Notes under the pieces: generated by a model | What the model was told of the DNA's origin: nothing | Seen by the model: only the letters and a program-made list of their open reading frames with translations | Database searches by the model: none | Position numbers and translations under genes: made by a program | Shown: piece by piece, positions 58,739 to 64,000 of the stretch | Numbering within the stretch: the stretch's first letter is position 1 | Layout: each line of letters starts with the position of its first letter | NCBI GenBank assembly: GCA_015069605.1 | Contig: SVII01000004.1 | Coordinates: 1-64,000 of the forward strand | Source of the DNA: Clostridiales bacterium | Lineage (GTDB): Bacteria > Bacillota > Clostridia > Christensenellales > Borkfalkiaceae | DNA: 64,000 nt | Reading direction: 5' to 3'

Positions 58739-59206
58739 TTATCTTGCCGATACTTTTACTTTAGTTTTGACAGGCGAACCATCTTTTGCGGATAACTGAA
58801 TGGTTACTGTCGCACGTTTTAAAAAGACTATTTCTTCCGTTTCTTCAATAAAGATAACGTTTTTCGGGTCAAATTCGTACGCGACCTCTTTTTCTGACGC
58901 ATCAAAGGGTTCTACGAGATATTCCACTTTGATCTTGTTAGGGTTGGAAGCGATGCTTTCTTCATCTTCGGTGTACGTGCCTGCTATGAATACGAAAGCG
59001 TACCAAAGTTCCCCTGCGTCATTGTTCACCTTCCCAGCCGTCGCACTTTGACCTTCGGAACGGTTCGTTAACGTAATGCCCTGCACCGTGATATTGCTCA
59101 CATACACTTTACCTTGCAACTGCACGACCTGTAATCCGAAAAACTGTACCACAACGATGGAGGCTAAATACACGAGAAATATGGCAATTATTACTGTTTT
59201 CTTCAT
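58739..59206 (-). CDS. Exported/membrane-anchored hypothetical protein
   Basis: 155 aa, N-terminal hydrophobic anchor, packed between the ABC permease and the Ig-repeat lipoprotein. Confidence 0.6.
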   Translation of the reverse strand: MKKTVIIAIFLVYLASIVVVQFFGLQVVQLQGKVYVSNITVQGITLTNRSEGQSATAGKVNNDAGELWYAFVFIAGTYTEDEESIASNPNKIKVEYLVEPFDASEKEVAYEFDPKNVIFIEETEEIVFLKRATVTIQLSAKDGSPVKTKVKVSAR

Positions 59207-59208
59207 GC

Positions 59209-60903
59209 TTATTTCTCCTTGTAATATACCTTAATTTTTAAGAAATAGGTGTATATTTTCACCGCCGCGATCACGATTGCAACTGCCGCAATTTTATACC
59301 ATACGACCGACACGTCCTCAAACGAAAGCAATAACATTCCGCCTGAAATTAAAAACGAAAGCGCAAATGCGAGCACGGACGATTTGTTTTCGTTTGGATT
59401 GTTAGACTGTTCGGAGAACGTCGCGTATTGCGTATACTGCGGATTCATAATATCCATTTCACCGCTCCAGAACAAATGCGCTACGTATAATGCATACACC
59501 GTCACCGCAAATAAGATAAGTTCGATGGTTCCTACTGCCCCAAATGCGCCGTAGGTGAATGTCGTTAACACGATCCCCACAAACCCCATAACCAAATTTA
59601 CCGTCAGTTTTGCAAACAGCAACGAACCGTACGTCGAAGGTTGAACTTTATTTAAATACGCCGAAAAACCGTCTTTACTGTACGCGCTGGAAATGCGGAT
59701 ATTTGCGGAAAGCATGAACAACAATACAATCAATAAATTGAAGCAAACGGTCATTTGCAACCCAATAAATTTCGTGCTCATCGCCTCGTACAAACTGTTA
59801 AGCAGGGCGATTGCCAACGGCATCACGACAAGCAACTGCGTTACAAGCGTCGTAACCGTACCGTCACGCAAAGCTACCATCCATTCCTTTTTTACCGCCG
59901 AGAAGAAAGGCCCTGCTTTCTTGTTGGGACGAGCTTTGGCTTTCATGTTCTTCGTGTATTCAAATGGCGTGGACGCCATTTTATAGAACAAGGGTTGGGA
60001 CAAAGTAAAACACAATACCGTCAACAATGCAATCAAGACAATCAATCCTGCCGCTACGGGTAGCGTCGTACCTGTAAATTGATGATGTCCCGCCAAATCG
60101 GTCTTACCGATTAATAATGTCGTCAACCACGTCAAGGGCAATACGGCTTTTTCAAAACTTTCCAAAAATCCTTTGATTTCCCAAAACGTAGAGCTGCTCC
60201 ACGTTTCCAAAAAGTTGATATTTTCGGGAATGAGCGAAATCAAATAATACGCAAATAAAATCAAACCTGCAAAGGTTATAGTAATCAACGTGTATTGCAC
60301 TATGGGAACTTTTCGCAACGTTTGATAGATATATAACGCAGGCATGGACAATAACGCCGCAAGCAATACCGGAACGGCTGCGATAAAAATAAACCATACG
60401 ATTACCCACGGATAGAAATACGCGGCGTAGCCTTGTGCGATACCATACGCGCAAAAGAACGGAATCAAGAAAAAGAAGTTCTTCTTTAATTCATATACGT
60501 AATACACCAAAAGTTTGGACAAAAATACGATTGCAGGCGTCGCCGGGAAGGTGAGCAGTACCAAATTATCCCTCGATAAATACAACGATTTCACCAACCC
60601 TGCTGTTGTGAATACCGTGGATAATCCCAACATAACGGTAAATACCAACACCAAAACGTTGCTAGGGATCGCGCCTGACATATCAAATACTTTGAGCATT
60701 TGCGCCGCCCAAAACAATAGAAAACAAATCGCTGTAATCGCTGCAAATTCAAGGACGAAAAAGATTACTCTAAAAAGTGTTTGACGAAAACTGCGTAAAT
60801 ACGCGACGTCCATCTTCTCCTTCAACTGCATGATTGTAAGCGTCCACAGCGACGATAACGAACGTTTGAACGAACGCTCGGTTTTTATCGTTTGTTCTTT
60901 CAT
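59209..60903 (-). CDS. ABC-2-type exporter permease-like membrane protein
   Basis: 564 aa, many TM helices; start overlaps the stop of the upstream ABC ATPase ORF by 4 nt. Confidence 0.72.
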   Translation of the reverse strand: MKEQTIKTERSFKRSLSSLWTLTIMQLKEKMDVAYLRSFRQTLFRVIFFVLEFAAITAICFLLFWAAQMLKVFDMSGAIPSNVLVLVFTVMLGLSTVFTTAGLVKSLYLSRDNLVLLTFPATPAIVFLSKLLVYYVYELKKNFFFLIPFFCAYGIAQGYAAYFYPWVIVWFIFIAAVPVLLAALLSMPALYIYQTLRKVPIVQYTLITITFAGLILFAYYLISLIPENINFLETWSSSTFWEIKGFLESFEKAVLPLTWLTTLLIGKTDLAGHHQFTGTTLPVAAGLIVLIALLTVLCFTLSQPLFYKMASTPFEYTKNMKAKARPNKKAGPFFSAVKKEWMVALRDGTVTTLVTQLLVVMPLAIALLNSLYEAMSTKFIGLQMTVCFNLLIVLLFMLSANIRISSAYSKDGFSAYLNKVQPSTYGSLLFAKLTVNLVMGFVGIVLTTFTYGAFGAVGTIELILFAVTVYALYVAHLFWSGEMDIMNPQYTQYATFSEQSNNPNENKSSVLAFALSFLISGGMLLLSFEDVSVVWYKIAAVAIVIAAVKIYTYFLKIKVYYKEK

Positions 60904-63254
60904 TTCGTAGCCTCTTCTGCCGTTGCCGTTTTTTCTACGGGTACGGACGTTACAGGAGTATTTTCAATCATGTCCATATAATAGCTTTCAAGTTGAATCC
61001 CTTGTTCTTCCAACTCTTTCACGCTTCTTTCCACGAGAATATTGCCTTTTTTGATAATGGCAATACGGTCGCAAATTCTTTCCACGACGTCGATAATATG
61101 GCTGGAGAAGAATACGATATTTCCCTCTTGCGCGTGTTTTTTCATCGCCTCTTTTACTTGGAAAATACTTTCGGGGTCAAGACCGGTCAAGGGCTCGTCC
61201 AAAATCCAAAGTTTTGGATTGTGCACAAGCGCAGACATAATCGTGATCTTTTGTTTCATACCGTGACTGTACGTCTTGATCGGGTTTTCAAACGAACCTT
61301 GCAAGCGGAATCTTTCCACGTATTCGTTGATACGCGCCGTTCTATCCTCTTCGCTGACATTATACAAGTCCGCGATATAGTTGACGTATTCACGCCCAGT
61401 CAAGTTTTCATACAAAGCGTAATGATCGGGAACAAACCCTATTTGCAATTTCGCGCCAACCGATTGCTTCTCTACGTCATAGCCACAAATTTCAATCGCG
61501 CCCGACGTAATAGATTGAATACCTACGATACTCTTGATAATCGTACTTTTCCCTGCGCCGTTCGGGCCAAGGAAACCGAATATCTGCCCACCCTCGATTT
61601 CGAGGTTGGCTTTATGCACCGCGTACACGTCGCTGGTCGCGTATTTTTTGGAGAAATCTTTGAGAATGAGTTTGTTCGTTCCTTCCATATTCATCGGCTC
61701 CGATATGTTTCTTCCTGCAAGGCTGACTTCCAGCGCGAGTTGATCGGCCTTGATCGCTTTGCATCTGTGGTAAATGTCTACGTAGAGATCCGCCGCCTGA
61801 AATCCAAGTTCGTATAAGAACCACATACCGAAAGACATGGCTACGTACACAAGGAAATACAAGCTTTGGTACAGCGGATACAGCACCATTTCAATCCCTT
61901 CTTTGGGATGGAGCGTAACGGTGATGTTTCTTAAATCCAACGCCCATTGACCGAGTTTATCGGCAATGAAATCGCTGTTGATAAAGAAGAAGTCAACGCC
62001 GCTGTCGTAGTTGGTCAACCATGCGTTCATAAATAAGACGATTGCGTAATATACGACGAAGGCGAGCAACGAATAGAGAAATTGCTTTATCTTCGGACGT
62101 TCGTACAAGCCTACGCCAATAATGACTACTGGCATAAAGAACGCACAATAATGATTGATCCAAAATTTGATGCTACCGCCCGTAAGGATATAAGCGTCGT
62201 CACCAAGGTTCGGCATTGCCATTGCGAAAAATGCGCCTAACACGTTGATGAACAACGTGAAATAGAATACTTTGTTCAACTTGAAAATCAAGCACAGCGG
62301 GATAATAAACATTGCCGTATTGCAAAGGTGCATGGGCCATGCCGTCATATCCGTAAACGTCGAGAAATCGTAACCGTAACTGAACGTCACCATCGTCGCA
62401 AGGCTGATATACAACAACGCGTAACGTTTATGGTAATAATCGAATTTCGACAGAGCCAAAATCATGATGGCGGGTACGATAAACGAACCGTACAACACAA
62501 GTCTATGTTCAAAATTGAAATCGTCGAATTTGATATGCGTAGGCCCTACGTCAAATAAGACTTGCAACGCGTATGCAGGTATTGACGCCGCGTACATTCC
62601 CAACAAAATAAGTAAGTATTTCCCCATTGTTTTGGGGTGGATTTCCGTCTTTGCGTTTTTAATCCAAGTTACCACGCAGATTGCCAAAGACAAACCCACT
62701 TCTATCGCGAAAAATACACCTTGCAGCGTTACGCCCTTTTTCACGTCGATACCGCTCATTGCAATAATTTGCGTATTGATTGTCGCTAAGTTTATCAAAA
62801 AGACAACGCTTACAAAAAATTTCACAATCGGCGTTAAGCTGCGAACTTTGTCCTTATAGAAGGGATAGGTAACGAGTAGCGTGTAGGAAGCAAACGTTGA
62901 CCATATGGCAAACAGCGAAAATACGGTGTAGGGAATAATCTCAGGCGCACCTTTACCATATATGCTGTCAAAAGGCGAATTTAAGTTCAAGCCTTTCGTC
63001 CCCCGCAGGTAAATTTCCCCGCTGAGATACCGCAACGCAAAGACTAATGCCAAAGCCAAAGCAAACCCTTTCAATATCCATGATTTTTTCGCTTCGTCCG
63101 CCTTGATCAGTTTGTTTAACACGAAATAAATCGCGCTAAAACCCACCGCTGACAAAGCCGCTAAAATATAATAAGTAGCCATCTCTTTCTTCCTATGTTT
63201 TTTGCCCTCAACATCTTGTCTTTCTCGACAATTTGTCTTTGGGTACAATGACAA
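60900..63254 (-). CDS. Fused ORF: YwaF-like polytopic membrane domain plus ABC transporter ATPase
   Basis: N-terminal about 520 aa multi-TM with DMTAWPMHLCNTAMFIIPLCLIF. C-terminal ABC ATPase with GPNGAGKSTIIKSI, YSHGMKQKITIMSAL, LWILDEPLTGLDP, SSHI. Confidence 0.85.
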   Translation of the reverse strand: MSLYPKTNCRERQDVEGKKHRKKEMATYYILAALSAVGFSAIYFVLNKLIKADEAKKSWILKGFALALALVFALRYLSGEIYLRGTKGLNLNSPFDSIYGKGAPEIIPYTVFSLFAIWSTFASYTLLVTYPFYKDKVRSLTPIVKFFVSVVFLINLATINTQIIAMSGIDVKKGVTLQGVFFAIEVGLSLAICVVTWIKNAKTEIHPKTMGKYLLILLGMYAASIPAYALQVLFDVGPTHIKFDDFNFEHRLVLYGSFIVPAIMILALSKFDYYHKRYALLYISLATMVTFSYGYDFSTFTDMTAWPMHLCNTAMFIIPLCLIFKLNKVFYFTLFINVLGAFFAMAMPNLGDDAYILTGGSIKFWINHYCAFFMPVVIIGVGLYERPKIKQFLYSLLAFVVYYAIVLFMNAWLTNYDSGVDFFFINSDFIADKLGQWALDLRNITVTLHPKEGIEMVLYPLYQSLYFLVYVAMSFGMWFLYELGFQAADLYVDIYHRCKAIKADQLALEVSLAGRNISEPMNMEGTNKLILKDFSKKYATSDVYAVHKANLEIEGGQIFGFLGPNGAGKSTIIKSIVGIQSITSGAIEICGYDVEKQSVGAKLQIGFVPDHYALYENLTGREYVNYIADLYNVSEEDRTARINEYVERFRLQGSFENPIKTYSHGMKQKITIMSALVHNPKLWILDEPLTGLDPESIFQVKEAMKKHAQEGNIVFFSSHIIDVVERICDRIAIIKKGNILVERSVKELEEQGIQLESYYMDMIENTPVTSVPVEKTATAEEATK

Positions 63255-63273
63255 ATTCTATTCTATCCTATTT

Positions 63274-63302
63274 ATTGTACAACAAAACGATTTTATTGTC
63301 AA
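63274..63302 (-). promoter_or_regulatory. Promoter of the YwaF-ABC operon
   Basis: Minus strand TTGACA (63297-63302) - 17 bp - TACAAT (63274-63279). Confidence 0.7.
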
Positions 63303-63367
63303 GCGTTTGAATAAAATTCGCTTTTTAACTTATGCTTTTGTAGATAATATGTACTTCCTTATATATT

Positions 63368-63413
63368 AAACGATTTTAACAATCGTTTTACTCACATTTT
63401 TTGAAAAAATGTG
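63368..63413. repeat. Two adjacent perfect inverted repeats
   Basis: AAACGATT-TTAAC-AATCGTTT (63368-63388) and CACATTTTTT-G-AAAAAATGTG (63393-63413). Confidence 0.8.
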
Positions 63414-63432
63414 AAAATTTTTTATAAAAAAT

Positions 63433-63459
63433 CTTCCGCCGAGTGATTCTCGACGGAAG
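63433..63459 (-). terminator. Terminator of the GNAT-like gene
   Basis: Minus strand CTTCCGTCGAG-N5-CTCGGCGGAAG followed by ATTTTTTATAAAAAA. Confidence 0.8.
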
Positions 63460-63469
63460 CATCTTCTTT

Positions 63470-64000
63470 TTATTCGATTGTATTGAGGTACTTAATATAG
63501 GATCTTCTCCTCTTATGTTGGATAAAATCAAAGTGTTTCCAATTTGTTTGAATATTTGCATTCGTTTCTAAATTAAGATTGGTTTCTAAATACTCCACGC
63601 CTTTGGTAGACAACATATTTTGTAAGACTGTCATAATATATGCGCTCAAACCCGATTTACGATATTTTGGCATAATCCCTACCAACCCCAAATCGATACT
63701 GTCAGGATTTTTAACCGCTTTCAGCAAACGAATAAGACAGCCAAGCGTCAATTTGCCACCCGTTTTTTGCACTGCTTTGCCTATCCCAGGCAAGCAGAAT
63801 CCAAATGCCGCCACTTCATCATTTTCGTCGCACACAACCATGATGTACCGCTTGTTGATAATCAGCATAAATTGATCGACCATCTGTTTGATCATTTCAG
63901 GTGTAAACGGTACAGTACCATAGAGATCTTTATAACATTCGTCAATACACTGGAAGATGCCGTTTGCATAACGTTTGATAATTTGTCGTTTGTTTAAACC
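63470..64000 (-). CDS. GNAT-like N-acetyltransferase family protein, C-terminal part (runs off window end)
   Basis: Frame stays open to 64000 (GLNKRQIIKRYANGIFQCIDECYKDLYGTVPFTPEMIKQM...); GLVGIMPKYRKSGLSAYIMTVLQNML resembles a GNAT acetyl-CoA-binding segment. Confidence 0.6.
   Translation of the reverse strand, partial: GLNKRQIIKRYANGIFQCIDECYKDLYGTVPFTPEMIKQMVDQFMLIINKRYIMVVCDENDEVAAFGFCLPGIGKAVQKTGGKLTLGCLIRLLKAVKNPDSIDLGLVGIMPKYRKSGLSAYIMTVLQNMLSTKGVEYLETNLNLETNANIQTNWKHFDFIQHKRRRSYIKYLNTIE

Noticed and set aside
1-64000. Prophage, transposon or integrative element
   Set aside because: No integrase, transposase, terminase, capsid or relaxase sequence recognised, and the tRNA-Ser gene has no adjacent integrase.

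Overview
This 64 kb window looks like a chromosomal segment of an anaerobic, low-GC Clostridia-like Firmicute. Nearly all genes are on the minus strand. I saw no rRNA, CRISPR array, integrase, transposase or phage genes. Most of the content is housekeeping: mutS2 (partial), U32 peptidase, hprK, uvrC (frameshifted), copA/arsR, rpmF/DUF177, ackA/pta, tmcAL, uxaA/uxaB, a GH38 mannosidase, tRNA-Ser(CGA), pfkA, dnaE, whiA, murB, nagA, ROK, mgsA, phosphoglucomutase, yggS and LysR. The two most interesting regions are described next. (1) A 12-gene co-directional operon (about 20.96-33.5 kb) combines an HdrABC plus Flx-like (NADH-linked, potentially electron-bifurcating) complex with a soluble TfrAB-type fumarate reductase, class II fumarase, an LDH-fold enzyme carrying the malate-specificity Arg, and an AspT-family exchanger. 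I interpret it as a candidate electron-bifurcating fumarate-reduction and succinate-export module. (2) A roughly 670-nt apparently non-coding, hairpin-rich transcription unit (about 45.77-46.44 kb, minus strand) has a near-consensus extended -10 promoter and an intrinsic terminator. It is a candidate large structured RNA and contains a 10-nt perfect anti-SD complement. Three long ORFs (copA-copZ, membrane domain-phosphoglucomutase, YwaF-ABC ATPase) are in-frame fusions that keep SD+ATG signals at the domain junction, suggesting internal translation starts. All family calls come from reading the translated sequence, and no searches were run.
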